Shown here piece after piece: positions 37,191 to 46,529 of a DNA stretch of 64,000 nt (its first letter is position 1; each line of letters begins with the position of its first letter). The notes under the pieces were generated by a model, which was given only the letters and a program-made list of their open reading frames with translations, was not told the DNA's origin and did not search any database. The DNA is taken from positions 310,001 through 374,000 of the forward strand of contig NZ_FNNV01000002.1 in NCBI RefSeq assembly GCF_900106745.1. Direction: 5' to 3'. Position numbers and translations under genes: made by a program. Source of the DNA: Paenibacillus sp. CF384 (lineage in GTDB: Bacteria; Bacillota; Bacilli; Paenibacillales; Paenibacillaceae).

Positions 37191-37356
37191 CTCCGATTTG
37201 TTCGGATCCAGATTATTGTAGGTCACGAAATTACGAGTATGCCGCATGCATCATCAGTGCCGGTATAGTAGTTCTGCGATACAGTGTTGTTGCTGATCGC
37301 TCCGATTCGTGAGACAGCCTTTAGTCTATTTTGCGTTCAGTAACTAATCAAGATAC

Positions 37357-37393
37357 AAAAAAAGCCCCGAGGAATGTACCTCTGGACTTTTTT
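37357..37393. terminator. Terminator-like hairpin
   Basis: A stem with two mismatches (AGCCCCGAGG/CCTCTGGACT) is flanked by A and T runs and looks bidirectional. It resembles the terminators near 4.0 kb and 60.8 kb in sequence. Confidence 0.65.
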
Positions 37394-37475
37394 CTAATAT
37401 TTCCATAACTCATTCTAATTGAGCACGTTCAGTATATACCACAACCTGCCATCCTCGAGGATAGCAGTAAGCGGA

Positions 37476-37501
37476 CCGGAGCGCAATACGCAGCGCTCCG
37501 G
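37476..37501. terminator. GC-rich hairpin after the FAH-family gene
   Basis: A perfect 9-bp stem, CCGGAGCGC/GCGCTCCGG, lies about 50 bases past the stop codon. It has no T-run, so its role as a terminator is uncertain. Confidence 0.4.
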
Positions 37502-37551
37502 CAGCGAATCCGGAGAACCATAACGAAAATTGCAGATTTGGTTTTTGTTTA

Positions 37552-38385
37552 TTACCATCCCGCGATCACCTGGTTTTCGAGCTTGCCAATTCCTTCTACT
37601 TCGACGACGACAGTATCACCGGGAACAAGATACGCAGGTGGATTACGGAAGGTGCCGACGCCGGCAGGAGTTCCAGTTGAAATCACATCCCCCGGCTCAA
37701 GCGTCGTGAAGGCTGAAATGGCTTCAATTAAGGTCGGAATGTCAAACAGCATCATGGACGTACTTGCATTCTGTCGTAACTCGCCATTCACATAGCTGCG
37801 GATATTGAGATTGGACGGATCGATTAATTCATCAGATGTAACAATTGCAGGTCCCATAGGAAAGAAAGTGTCAATACCTTTGCCCAGCGTCTCGTGCTGC
37901 AGGCTGAATTGCATTTCACGTCCGCTGACATCGTTAACGACGGTATAGCCGAATACATAGCTGAGTGCTTCTGCTTTTTTTACTCCCCTTGCCTGCTTTC
38001 CAATTATGAAGGCCAGCTCAACCTCATAGTCCGCTTGGCACTCTTCGTACGGCAGCACGATGGGATCGCCCGGTCCCGACACGGATGATGGCAGCTTGCC
38101 GAACACGGAAGGGCGCTTCGGAAAGACAGCCCTAGGGTTTTCTTCCTTATGATTGAGATAGTTAATACCTCCACAGAGTATTTTGGAACTCCCTTTTATC
38201 GGAGCGAGTAGGCGATAATCGCTAACCAATGCACCTATCTCCGCTTCCCTGCGTATTCTGTCTAGCCCTTCTTTACCGTCTTGGATTAAATGCTTCATAT
38301 CCAAGTATGTAGTTGGAACAACTCCCCCATCAATCTCAACTGCGACACATTCGCGTCCCTTTGTTTCGCAAGTAATGAGTCTCAT
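37552..38385 (-). CDS. Fumarylacetoacetate hydrolase-family protein
   Basis: This 277-residue protein has the FAH fold. Metal-binding acidic residues lie in DYEVELAFIIGK, and the conserved segments SKILCGGINYLNHKEE and GDVISTGTPAGVG are present. Members hydrolyse or decarboxylate beta-diketo acids, or hydrate related ones, in aromatic and sugar-acid breakdown. It is the last gene of a long operon, and its ATG overlaps the stop of the upstream hydrolase gene by four bases, so translation is coupled. The position suggests that it acts late in the pathway, on a dioxo acid. Confidence 0.88.
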   Translation of the reverse strand: MRLITCETKGRECVAVEIDGGVVPTTYLDMKHLIQDGKEGLDRIRREAEIGALVSDYRLLAPIKGSSKILCGGINYLNHKEENPRAVFPKRPSVFGKLPSSVSGPGDPIVLPYEECQADYEVELAFIIGKQARGVKKAEALSYVFGYTVVNDVSGREMQFSLQHETLGKGIDTFFPMGPAIVTSDELIDPSNLNIRSYVNGELRQNASTSMMLFDIPTLIEAISAFTTLEPGDVISTGTPAGVGTFRNPPAYLVPGDTVVVEVEGIGKLENQVIAGW

Positions 38386-39182
38386 ACCTTAATCCCCCTT
38401 CGGACAGACTCACCTTCAACGGCAATAGTTTCACCGACTTCCATGTAGAACGCTTGACGTTTACCGGTCGTATCGAACTCCGGAACTGCCGCAAGAAACT
38501 GTTCGACCTCGCCACGTTCTGTCGGGTTAGACAAATCAAGATAGTGGGAGGCAACAGCAATTTTCAATCCAAGAAATTCCGAAGCCAACGCGGCTTCACG
38601 CGGAGACATTTCACCAGTCAGCAAACGTCCAGCAAAATTCGCACGAGCGAGCAAGTCTTGAGAATTGGCGCAGCCCATCAGACCAATTGTCGGATCGTAC
38701 AATTGCGAAATAAGCTTCATATCACCGAAAATTGCCGTATCACCGCAATGGTAAATACGGACGCCTGGCTCAGGCTCAACAATATAGCCCATCGGAACGC
38801 CAGAAATGTATTGACCGTCCTTCAGCCTCGCATGAGACCAATGGTGGCTTTCAACCGGTCGCACGATGACGCCGCCGACCTCGACAACAATTCCCCATAT
38901 CGTCGGATGGATTTGCGTTGACGGAATGCCTTCGTCCATAAGCATGAGTTTAACGTCATTGCCGCAAACGATTGGTGCGCCGGTACGCGCAGCAATCGCA
39001 GCCGCGTCGCCATAATGATCATAAGCTGCGTGAGTTATGAGAATGACATCCGGTCGCTCCAGTTCCTCGTGGTGTATAGGCGCATGCGGGCTTCCGGAGA
39101 GAAATGGATCGATCAGAATCCGGTGCTTGTCGCTAATAATTTCATACCCGGCCATACCCAAGAAACGAATTGTAGTCGTCAT
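38382..39182 (-). CDS. Metallo-beta-lactamase-fold hydrolase (UPF0173/UlaG-like)
   Basis: This 266-residue protein has the metal-dependent hydrolase fold, with FLGMAGYEI, ILIDPFLSG, YHCGDTAIFGDM and VASHYLDL. The first metal motif reads HAAYDHYGD instead of the canonical HxHxDH, with alanine at the second histidine position. A lactonase role, as in UlaG, would fit a sugar-acid pathway, but this is only an inference. The ATG at 39182 overlaps the end of the upstream reductase gene (ATGA), and GGGGTGGAG lies just upstream. It is coupled on both sides. Confidence 0.82.
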   Translation of the reverse strand: MTTTIRFLGMAGYEIISDKHRILIDPFLSGSPHAPIHHEELERPDVILITHAAYDHYGDAAAIAARTGAPIVCGNDVKLMLMDEGIPSTQIHPTIWGIVVEVGGVIVRPVESHHWSHARLKDGQYISGVPMGYIVEPEPGVRIYHCGDTAIFGDMKLISQLYDPTIGLMGCANSQDLLARANFAGRLLTGEMSPREAALASEFLGLKIAVASHYLDLSNPTERGEVEQFLAAVPEFDTTGKRQAFYMEVGETIAVEGESVRRGIKV

Positions 39183-40102
39183 CCTCTCCACCCCTTCTCC
39201 AAACCAGAGATGAGTGCGACCATCGCCGTATTGAGCGGAACAGCCACGTTTGTGCGCTCCGCAGCTCTGACTACAGCACCATTAATCACTTCAATTTCCG
39301 TTTTTCGGCGCGCCTCTGCATCCTGCAGCATGGATGATTTCCCTTTTCCCGCCCCGCTTAAAATGGTATGTATGCGGGTCACGCGCTCGTCAGCGTCGAT
39401 GTCGTAACCTAACGCACGCGCAACGGCCGTCGCTTCCTTGGCTAGGTCATCGACAAGTTCGAGCAACTTACCTGACTCACCTTGGTCTCCGGCACATAAG
39501 CCAGTCAAAGCAGAGGTCGGCAATGTGGCTGCGTTTAAAATAAGTTTTTTCCACACTTCGGTTTTAACAAATGAGGTGACCTGGGCCTGAATGCCTGCAT
39601 CGTTCAATAATAAGCCTATGCGCTCCGCTCGTGCCAGGCTTGCTCCGTCTACATATGGCCCAACGAATGTCGCCCCCATTCCTGTATGCGCGACATGACC
39701 CAAGCCGATGACAGTCGCGCTGTGATAAGTAATGCCGACAACGATACGATCTGCTTGATACTGCTCGGACAGAGTATCCGCATTGCCCCATCCGTTTTGC
39801 AGACTGACGATCGTGGTATCCTCTCCGACTAATGGCAATGCCAACTCCGCCGCGGAAACGGTGTGCTGCGCCTTGACAAAGAAGAACACGGTGTCGACGA
39901 TTCCGACATCAGACAGGTTGCTAGTTGCGGGAACATGAATCGTTTCAGCATTACCATCTTTCGTCGAGACAACAAGTCCATACTCATTTATTTGATTAAC
40001 AAGCGCTTCAGATACATCCACCAGAGTGACCTCATGACCAGCCTGTTTCAATCTTGCTGCGAGCATCCCACCCATTGCTCCTGCTCCTATAACTGCAATC
40101 AT
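39179..40102 (-). CDS. PanE/ApbA-family 2-oxoacid reductase
   Basis: This 307-residue protein has an N-terminal NADPH-binding motif (IAVIGAGAMGGMLAARLKQA), the VSLQNGWGN segment, and the helical C-terminal domain with a conserved lysine in KTEVWKKLILNAA. It is the fold of 2-dehydropantoate 2-reductase. Here, inside a sugar-acid operon, the substrate is more likely another branched or hydroxylated 2-oxo acid. The gene overlaps the downstream hydrolase by four bases and follows the DUF1537 kinase gene by 18 bases. Confidence 0.85.
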   Translation of the reverse strand: MIAVIGAGAMGGMLAARLKQAGHEVTLVDVSEALVNQINEYGLVVSTKDGNAETIHVPATSNLSDVGIVDTVFFFVKAQHTVSAAELALPLVGEDTTIVSLQNGWGNADTLSEQYQADRIVVGITYHSATVIGLGHVAHTGMGATFVGPYVDGASLARAERIGLLLNDAGIQAQVTSFVKTEVWKKLILNAATLPTSALTGLCAGDQGESGKLLELVDDLAKEATAVARALGYDIDADERVTRIHTILSGAGKGKSSMLQDAEARRKTEIEVINGAVVRAAERTNVAVPLNTAMVALISGLEKGWRG

Positions 40103-40120
40103 TGTTAACCCTCCAATTAG

Positions 40121-41410
40121 CTATTTGAATAAGGACGAATTCATTTTTTGGACGACACGGACTATCGTGTTGTCATCACCGACATTGCCCGGAATAACTG
40201 CGTACCACGCTCTGCATTCTTTCGGTGTTTTTAAACGCCATAACGAGATGCCGGCTTCCAACTGTCCGATAACTTCTGCTTCTTCCGCTTGCAGACCGTC
40301 ATAAGCGATTTGTGCCGAAGTAATTCCTCCTTTGGAGACAACAGCGTCGCAACATGGAGCGACTGCCTTCAACGTCTTAGTAAGGGCACTCATCACTTTC
40401 GCGCCGTGCTTCAAATCTCCGTGTCTGCTTTCCCTCACTCGCTCCGAAGCCAGCACCGCGATGCCGTTGGCGTCAATCTGCTGCTTTAACCGTTCCGCAA
40501 GCTCAGGTACGAGAACAGCAACCCCTTCTGCAAATAAACGCTCGGTCGGCACTATGACGGGTTCAACTCCAAGAGAGCGTGTCAATTGCCCGAGCTGACG
40601 GGTCGATGCCTCCGTATGCGAACCGCAAACAACAAGCAGACGTCCCGGTTCTTCTCCTCCCGGTATTCCCGGCAGCTCCAACGCTTCTAAGCCACATCTG
40701 GCAGCTGCAAATGTCGAGGCTCCGCGAGTGACAATCTCCTTTCCCGCTGCTTCGGCATCAGCCAATCCGGCTACGATAACCCGGACATCATCGATCGTTT
40801 CTGCATCAGGAATAACAACCGTGCCTGGCTCCGCAACCAGAAGCGCTTTTGTAATTGCAGAGGCTCCTTCCGTCCGGATTCTGGCTATTGGAACTAGCAT
40901 CGAATTCCAGTCATTCCCTTTCTCTGCAACCCACTCCGCGATCGTCTCGCTCTTATAACCAAACACGGTATCCTTGGCAAACTCGGTATATGCCGTAGGA
41001 ATACGATGATCGCCTTCAACCAGATAATGGATGCCACCTAACGTAACGCGTCCACATTCCGGAAACGCTGGGACAAACAACCCTACCGTATTATCTCCGC
41101 GAAACACGTCCATTTCCGAGAAAACATGCCCTCTTAAAGTCGAATCGCCTCTCAGTATGTAGCCAATGAGAGAACCGAGTCGTTCCGCTTCTTGATCCAT
41201 GATTTCTTTGAGCATACTTAAATACTTTATTGCTTCCTCTTCAGGCATCGCCCTCGTATTTGTCAGCACGTATACTGACTGACGGCTTCCAGATAGGAAA
41301 CGTCTGAAGGCGCCTCGCGATGGCATTAAGATGACATCGACACCGGAAACCGTTTGCGTTCCGGTAGGATCGTCGTCAAATACGACCCATTTTCGCGTTT
41401 CCTTCTTCAT
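40121..41410 (-). CDS. Four-carbon acid sugar kinase-like protein (DUF1537)
   Basis: This 429-residue protein belongs to the DUF1537 kinases (OtnK, DtnK, OiaK group), which phosphorylate sugar acids such as 3-oxo-tetronate or 3-oxo-isoapionate with ATP. The N-terminal domain has WVVFDDDPTGTQTVSGVD and ILRGDSTLRGHVFSE. The C-terminal nucleotide-binding domain includes VVCGSHTEASTRQLGQL and VSKGGITSAQIA. I chose the ATG at 41410 (MKKETRK) with GGAGG 12 bases upstream. The neighbouring GTG start would adjoin that site directly. The usual partners, a class II aldolase or PdxA2-type dehydrogenase, are missing from the operon. Confidence 0.88.
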   Translation of the reverse strand: MKKETRKWVVFDDDPTGTQTVSGVDVILMPSRGAFRRFLSGSRQSVYVLTNTRAMPEEEAIKYLSMLKEIMDQEAERLGSLIGYILRGDSTLRGHVFSEMDVFRGDNTVGLFVPAFPECGRVTLGGIHYLVEGDHRIPTAYTEFAKDTVFGYKSETIAEWVAEKGNDWNSMLVPIARIRTEGASAITKALLVAEPGTVVIPDAETIDDVRVIVAGLADAEAAGKEIVTRGASTFAAARCGLEALELPGIPGGEEPGRLLVVCGSHTEASTRQLGQLTRSLGVEPVIVPTERLFAEGVAVLVPELAERLKQQIDANGIAVLASERVRESRHGDLKHGAKVMSALTKTLKAVAPCCDAVVSKGGITSAQIAYDGLQAEEAEVIGQLEAGISLWRLKTPKECRAWYAVIPGNVGDDNTIVRVVQKMNSSLFK

Positions 41411-41415
41411 CCCGT

Positions 41416-41814
41416 TCACTCCCCTCCGAACGGTTCCATTTCCGTCAGTTCAATTCGCAGGCCATTCGGCTGATGGCTAAGGAAGCTTGCCCTTTTTTTC
41501 CTGCCTCCCATTACGACCTTGGTCATCTGCTCTCCGTCTAAATCGGACAAGACATCGGGAATATTAGTCACTCCAAAGCAAAGATGATGAAGCCCTTCAC
41601 CCTTTTCTTCTAGAAATTTGCGAATTGGCGTATCCCCAATTGGCTGAACGAGCTGAATCATGGTTGACCCGCCGTCTAAATAAGCGAGACGAACGCCAGC
41701 CGACGGAAGTAATTCATCTTCGATCACTTTTAACTTCAACTGCTCGGTGTAAAAAGGCAAAGCTTTATCAATGTTCCAGACCGCGATGGCGATATGATCT
41801 ATGTTCTCTATCAA
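41416..41814 (-). CDS. VOC-family protein, methylmalonyl-CoA epimerase-like
   Basis: This protein of about 132 residues has two glyoxalase-type repeats. It starts IENIDHIAIAVWNIDKALPF, and has GLHHLCFGVTNI in the middle and LRIELTE at the end, matching epimerase-like metal ligands (His, Gln, His, Glu). It probably moves a proton next to a carbonyl, as methylmalonyl-CoA epimerase does. The TTG at 41814 has AAGGGAG 9 bases upstream and puts the start right before the domain. An ATG 7 codons further up has no site. The gene overlaps or abuts the kinase gene. Confidence 0.75.
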   Translation of the reverse strand: MIENIDHIAIAVWNIDKALPFYTEQLKLKVIEDELLPSAGVRLAYLDGGSTMIQLVQPIGDTPIRKFLEEKGEGLHHLCFGVTNIPDVLSDLDGEQMTKVVMGGRKKRASFLSHQPNGLRIELTEMEPFGGE

Positions 41815-41867
41815 TTTGGATAACTCCCTTCCCATTTTTCAAACTAAGTATAGTCTCAACGCTACGA

Positions 41868-42896
41868 TTAATTCGGTTCGTCAAATGTGAGAATGATTTT
41901 GTTGACCTCGTTCGGTTTGGTCTTAGCGATGTGTAACCCTTCAGCAATATCAGCAAACGTCATCCTGGCCGATATGAAAGCCTCTACGATATCCGGATTC
42001 TCATGCAGGAAATTCATTACTTCCGGGAACCTGCCAGCGTTGTTACGGCTTCCGAGAATTTCAACTTCTTTCTTCGTAAACAAGATTCCGGGAAAGCCTA
42101 CTTGATCATTCGTCAGTCCGACGATTACGATACGCCCTCCCGGACTAACGATATGGATCGCCTGCTCCATCGTCAGCTTAAGACCCGCGGATTCGATTAC
42201 AATGTTTGCACCTTCCCCGCCTGTTTGTTCATCAATTGTCTTCTGCGTATCTTGCTCCCGGGGATTGATTAGCACGTCTGCTCCGAACTGCCTAGCGCTT
42301 TCGAGTCGCTCGGGTACGACGTCGACCGCGAACACTTTGACATTAAATAGCCTTTTCATGAGGATGAGCGCCGTCAGCCCGATTGGTCCGACGCCAAGAA
42401 TGGCGACTGTAGCACCGTCATGCATCCCCGCACGATGGACGACCTGGGAACCAATCGTAAACGGCTCACAGAGAGCCCCCGCCTCGTACGTCATCCCATC
42501 TGGCATCGGATGAGCATATGCTTCAGGTACCGCAACGTAGTCCGCGAACCCTCCCGGCCGGAAACCGCCAATCATATCAATCTTGATACAACAGTTATAT
42601 TTGCCGATTCGGCAAGGATAACATTTCTCACAGGGGACAGCAGGCTCAACGACGACGCGATCCCCGACCTTCAGCTTAGTCGTCCCGTTTCCCGTCTCCA
42701 CAACAACGCCTGAAAGCTCGTGGCCGTAGATCTGCGGATACACCGCATAAGGATGCGTTCCGTCGTAATAGTGCACGTCGCCACCACAAATGCCCGCCGC
42801 TTTCATTCGGATAAGTACCTCGCCAGCCTTCAACACCGGTTTCTCCACTTCCTGTATCCCGATTGTATATGGAGCTGTCATAATCGCCGCTTTCAT
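41868..42896 (-). CDS. Zinc-dependent polyol/sugar dehydrogenase (MDR family)
   Basis: This 342-residue protein is of the sorbitol/threonine dehydrogenase type. The catalytic zinc site is in AAGICGGDVHYYDG and the GHE motif in YGHELSGVVVE. A structural zinc site is formed by the four cysteines of CEKCYPCRIGKYNCC, and the NAD fold by VAILGVGPIGLTALIL. It oxidises a hydroxyl of a sugar or sugar alcohol. The ATG at 42896 (MKAAIMT) follows AAAGGTG. The gene lies after the Gfo/Idh/MocA oxidoreductase in the same operon, with a gap of about 18 bases. Confidence 0.9.
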   Translation of the reverse strand: MKAAIMTAPYTIGIQEVEKPVLKAGEVLIRMKAAGICGGDVHYYDGTHPYAVYPQIYGHELSGVVVETGNGTTKLKVGDRVVVEPAVPCEKCYPCRIGKYNCCIKIDMIGGFRPGGFADYVAVPEAYAHPMPDGMTYEAGALCEPFTIGSQVVHRAGMHDGATVAILGVGPIGLTALILMKRLFNVKVFAVDVVPERLESARQFGADVLINPREQDTQKTIDEQTGGEGANIVIESAGLKLTMEQAIHIVSPGGRIVIVGLTNDQVGFPGILFTKKEVEILGSRNNAGRFPEVMNFLHENPDIVEAFISARMTFADIAEGLHIAKTKPNEVNKIILTFDEPN

Positions 42897-42914
42897 TCCT
42901 GTCACCTTTCTTGG

Positions 42915-43961
42915 TTATGATTCAAAATTAATTGCTTTGTGCTTCTCCGCACTTTCATAGGCGGAGAAAGTAAGTCTTAGCGTAAGCAGGTTATCTTCTC
43001 CACTAGTCTGGAATGGCTTCCCTATATCCAGACATTCAATAAAATGCGTGGATAACCGGAAGTGGCTTTCCTCGTGATCGAGCGGTGTCGGACCACAAAC
43101 AACTCTCCTATCCCCACTCGAATCGATGACCGTGATACTGCCATCACCGTGCATTTTCAAAGTTGCACGATCTCCGTCGATAACGAAATGCTCTATATGA
43201 TGTGCTTGCACGCTATCCTTCTCGAGTGATCCGCACAACTCCCGGCGAGTCGCCCAACTCATGTCGAGAAATCCATAGAAGCCTTCATGTGCCAACGTCA
43301 CGATGCCGGAGTCCTCTCCAACGACAAAAGGGCTATTGTGTTGGAATTCCGCGTAGATCCTCTTTGGCTCCCCGAAAAGGAATCTCCACGTATCGAACCA
43401 ATGGACGCCCATTTCATAGAACATGAGACGGGGCATGCTTTTTAAGAATGGCTGCGCAACTGTCCGTTCTTCTGACATGCGCATTGTAAAAAAGTCGGAG
43501 TGCATATATCGGGCGACGAGTACTTGACCCAGTTCACCGGAGTCTATTACCTGCTTTATATGCTGAAAAATGGACAGCCAACGCCAATTTTCCGTTACCA
43601 TGAGGCGTACCCCCGCCTCGCTCGCCGAACGCACGATCCGCTGAGCTTCTTCAAACGATTCAGCGAATGGCTTTTGACAAAGAATATGCTTTCCCGCTCG
43701 CGCTGATTTCTCAACGAAAGATAGATGCGTCTCTGGCCCCGTTACGATGTCTACGATTTCGATGTCCGCATCCGCCAGCATCTCATCAAGCGAGGTATAT
43801 TGCCTATCTTCTGGTACGCCGTAACGACGGCCTTTATCTGCCATTTTGTCGCGGCTCCGGTTACACAAGGCATGAATCTTAACGTTAGGCATGCGCTCCC
43901 ACGCCTGCAAATGCTTCTCGGACCAGAAGCCTGTGCCGACAACTCCAATTTTCCAAGTCAA
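42915..43961 (-). CDS. Gfo/Idh/MocA-family oxidoreductase
   Basis: This 348-residue protein has an N-terminal NAD(P) fold (IGVVGTGFWSEKHLQAW), the CQKPFAESFEEAQRI segment with the family lysine, and the C-terminal sheet domain with MGVHWFDTWRFLFG. It oxidises a sugar or inositol-like ring. The TTG start at 43961 has GGAGGAG about 8 bases upstream. It is encoded within a run of dehydrogenase genes after the intracellular glycosidases, so it probably takes the freed sugar to a lactone or keto sugar. An apiose dehydrogenase-type role would fit but is unproved. Confidence 0.9.
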   Translation of the reverse strand: MTWKIGVVGTGFWSEKHLQAWERMPNVKIHALCNRSRDKMADKGRRYGVPEDRQYTSLDEMLADADIEIVDIVTGPETHLSFVEKSARAGKHILCQKPFAESFEEAQRIVRSASEAGVRLMVTENWRWLSIFQHIKQVIDSGELGQVLVARYMHSDFFTMRMSEERTVAQPFLKSMPRLMFYEMGVHWFDTWRFLFGEPKRIYAEFQHNSPFVVGEDSGIVTLAHEGFYGFLDMSWATRRELCGSLEKDSVQAHHIEHFVIDGDRATLKMHGDGSITVIDSSGDRRVVCGPTPLDHEESHFRLSTHFIECLDIGKPFQTSGEDNLLTLRLTFSAYESAEKHKAINFES

Positions 43962-43985
43962 ACTTGCTCCTCCTTCGCGAGTTAT

Positions 43986-44690
43986 TTATCGATTGACCGG
44001 AATTAAATCTTTGATTAGGCATCTCTCGCTCGTTCGCAATAAAAACATGATGCAATCGGAAATATCCTGTGGAAGGAGCCACGAAGATTCCTCGTTCTTC
44101 TCATGGAATTCCTTGACCATCTGGGTTTCGGTCATTCCTGGATACACCGCACTCACTTTAATGCCGTAGGGGCTGGCCGCTTTGCGTAGAGACTGAGTTA
44201 ATCCTCCGACGCCAGCTTTGGATGCACCGTACGAAGCGTGCGCGCTCGAGACATCTAATGCAGCCGTGGATGATATGTTAATGATGTATCCTCTCCGATG
44301 CTTCATCATCTCTTTAAGCGCAAGCTGGCTTAGAATAAAGACACTACGCAAGTTGACATCCATGACGCTGTCCCATTCTTCCATGGTTATTTCTTCAAAA
44401 GGGGTGACGCGCAATACCCCAGCGTTGTTGATAAGAATAGTCGGAGGACCGAAACGTTCGAGTGTAGCCTTCATCAGCCCTTGTGCGTTTTCTTGCCTCG
44501 TCAAATCGCCGACGAACCTGTCCGCTTCTCCGCCGAACTCTCGAATTACTGCAACCGTTTCCTGAAGCTCACTCTCCGAACGGGATGCAATCATGACCTT
44601 GCAGCCTTCTTGAGCCAGATCAATCGCCGTTTGCCTGCCTATTCCCCGTCCTCCACCAGTCACAATTGCGATTTGATTACTAAGCTTCAT
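43986..44690 (-). CDS. Short-chain dehydrogenase/reductase
   Basis: This 234-residue protein shows all SDR marks: the cofactor motif TGGGRGIGRQTA, the NNAGV motif, the catalytic serine in NISSTAALD and the YGASK tyrosine-lysine pair. It interconverts an alcohol and a ketone with NAD(P)H. The ATG is preceded by AAGGGAG. It is 25 bases upstream of the Gfo/Idh/MocA gene and follows the apiosidase-like gene. The C-terminus is slightly short for the family but looks complete. Confidence 0.9.
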   Translation of the reverse strand: MKLSNQIAIVTGGGRGIGRQTAIDLAQEGCKVMIASRSESELQETVAVIREFGGEADRFVGDLTRQENAQGLMKATLERFGPPTILINNAGVLRVTPFEEITMEEWDSVMDVNLRSVFILSQLALKEMMKHRRGYIINISSTAALDVSSAHASYGASKAGVGGLTQSLRKAASPYGIKVSAVYPGMTETQMVKEFHEKNEESSWLLPQDISDCIMFLLRTSERCLIKDLIPVNR

Positions 44691-44726
44691 AATGCTATCT
44701 CCCTTACTGTTTAAGTAAAGCGTAGG

Positions 44727-46388
44727 CTAATGGCACTCTCGTGTTATGAGTAACACCCAATCATCGCTTTCTTCATCATCCCCTGTAGTGGCCGCCTCTG
44801 GAGTTGAGAAGGATACGCCATTGCAGCGCTCGTATTCCGCTAATTCTCCTGTTCGCGGATTAAACCATCTATACCATGCGCTTTCCTCCGCTTCAGCAGA
44901 TAATTCGCACGCACCTGAAGTCGGAAAGTAAATCGCAATCACACCGAACTCCCTGTCGGCTAGACATAACGGCAAGGTGCCCTCCGCTTCAGTTCCGCTC
45001 GCTGTTGAAATGCGTTCAGGGGCAGGAGATAGACGGTTGAATGAAACGATTTCCGTCATGAATCGATAGTAAGGGAGCAGATAACTGGTACCTACCGACT
45101 CCTTTTCGAGTCTTATATGCGGTCCCCATGTGTTATCAAAACCATGAACGATTGGATAACCGCTGAAACCAGCTCTCCATTGACCTCTTCGGGTATGGTG
45201 GTGGTCCAATTGCTGATGAATGGCTGCGGTCAGGAGCCCGTCTGCTCTTTCGTAGCCGAATTCCGCGCAAATACTCGCTTTCATCCTGCCTCCGGAATGA
45301 TGGTTCAAGTCACCCTCCAGTCCAGCACATCGCGATGACGGTATTGGCGAATCCAGTACCTGAGAGGCCCAATTCGTTTGAATGAGATAGACGTCTATCA
45401 TCTCGCAATGACCGAGTCTCTCATGCAGCGACAGCTTCTGCTCCCAGTTATGTGCGCCGATCGGATGTGCATACGGATCAAATGAACGAATCTGCTCGGA
45501 TAATCGAATGATCCAGCGGTTAGCTTCTTTGTTATATCTTGCCGGCAATCCCACAGGGTAGTATTCGTACTCATTGGCCGGGCACCAAATATAAACCGAA
45601 TCGTAAGCGGCATATCTTGCGATGATGTATTCATGCCAAAAAGATTCATACTCAGCAATAAATTTGCTTCTGTCGTTAAACGGAAATTCCATCAGCCATC
45701 CCTGCAAAATGATTTCAAAGCCCATTCGCAGTTCCGAGGCTAGGGCAACTATCTGATCCACTGCTTTAAAGTAGTCCAGATTCAACTTCATAAATTCAGG
45801 CCATTGGGGACTACCTCCCCACGGCCAACAATCTTTTGTCTGCCATTGATTTCTGATGTCTGGATGATACGGGCTGACCTGCATGCGTGCTCGAATGTAA
45901 TTGATACCCTGAGAACGTCGTTTTTTCAGAATCGATTCCACGTCGACTCCGCAATAAGCTGCCCCAAAGATGTTGTATTGTGTATCCCCGAACAGAAAGA
46001 ACGGCTCACCATTATCGAAGTGGAATCCGTAGGAAGCTGCTGATGAATCAGCGCGAAGAAATCCCCTGCTGCCAGGATCAGGTCTACCGGTGCTTAGCGA
46101 AAACTCTCTCGCCAACTCTTCATTCGCCGGTAAGGAGAATATCCTACAGTGCCATTTGCCTTCCTTCTCCGGCGACCATCTGATTTTCCAGCAATGGAGC
46201 CCTTTTTCATCCTGGCCATCATAGAATGCAGATACCTTTTGAATACTCCCATCCTCATGTCGGAATTCACTGTAAACCTGCACATCCCAGAAAGGATTGA
46301 CATAGGTGAAGGATGTGGCCAGTCCAAATTCAATAAGTTTCCATTTATTCGCTGTGATATCTAGTGGCTCTTGCTTGCTGATTACCAT
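44727..46388 (-). CDS. GH140/apiosidase-like intracellular glycosidase (DUF4038/DUF5060)
   Basis: This 553-residue protein has no signal peptide. An N-terminal beta domain (DUF5060 type, NPFWDVQVYSEFRHEDGS) is followed by a barrel domain (DUF4038 type) from FFLFGDTQYNIFGAAYCGVD. It has a likely acid/base glutamate in WCPANEYEYY and a nucleophile in ASICAEFGYERADG, followed by a C-terminal sheet domain. GH140 enzymes with this layout release apiose from rhamnogalacturonan II side chains. Acting in the cytoplasm, it would trim imported oligosaccharides. The ATG follows AGGAGG. It is downstream of the DUF4832 gene, with a hairpin between them. Confidence 0.82.
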   Translation of the reverse strand: MVISKQEPLDITANKWKLIEFGLATSFTYVNPFWDVQVYSEFRHEDGSIQKVSAFYDGQDEKGLHCWKIRWSPEKEGKWHCRIFSLPANEELAREFSLSTGRPDPGSRGFLRADSSAASYGFHFDNGEPFFLFGDTQYNIFGAAYCGVDVESILKKRRSQGINYIRARMQVSPYHPDIRNQWQTKDCWPWGGSPQWPEFMKLNLDYFKAVDQIVALASELRMGFEIILQGWLMEFPFNDRSKFIAEYESFWHEYIIARYAAYDSVYIWCPANEYEYYPVGLPARYNKEANRWIIRLSEQIRSFDPYAHPIGAHNWEQKLSLHERLGHCEMIDVYLIQTNWASQVLDSPIPSSRCAGLEGDLNHHSGGRMKASICAEFGYERADGLLTAAIHQQLDHHHTRRGQWRAGFSGYPIVHGFDNTWGPHIRLEKESVGTSYLLPYYRFMTEIVSFNRLSPAPERISTASGTEAEGTLPLCLADREFGVIAIYFPTSGACELSAEAEESAWYRWFNPRTGELAEYERCNGVSFSTPEAATTGDDEESDDWVLLITRECH

Positions 46389-46423
46389 CCGTCTAATCGA
46401 CCTCCTGACATTCTATAGTAAAG

Positions 46424-46460
46424 AGCCCCAGTCATAGTCGTGACTAAGGCCCCTAGTTAC
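46424..46460 (-). terminator. Hairpin between DUF4832 and apiosidase-like genes
   Basis: An imperfect stem made of GGGGCCTTAGTCA-type and TGACTGGGGCTC arms is followed on the minus strand by TTTACT. It may partly end or slow transcription between the two genes. Confidence 0.5.
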
Positions 46461-46529
46461 GCCACGTAATTATTGTGATATACCGCTTAACTACGTTTTG
46501 TCGTTTAACATTACGATTGTTCTGCCCTT

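Larger units (their letters stand above)
36720..37551. other. Intergenic region, 832 bases
   Basis: No gene was seen. It holds two cre-like sites (36860-36873 and 36888-36901), the second copy of a control region (37070-37190), a terminator (37357-37393) and a GC-rich hairpin (37476-37501). The copied control region without a binding-protein gene beside it suggests a past deletion here. Confidence 0.6.
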
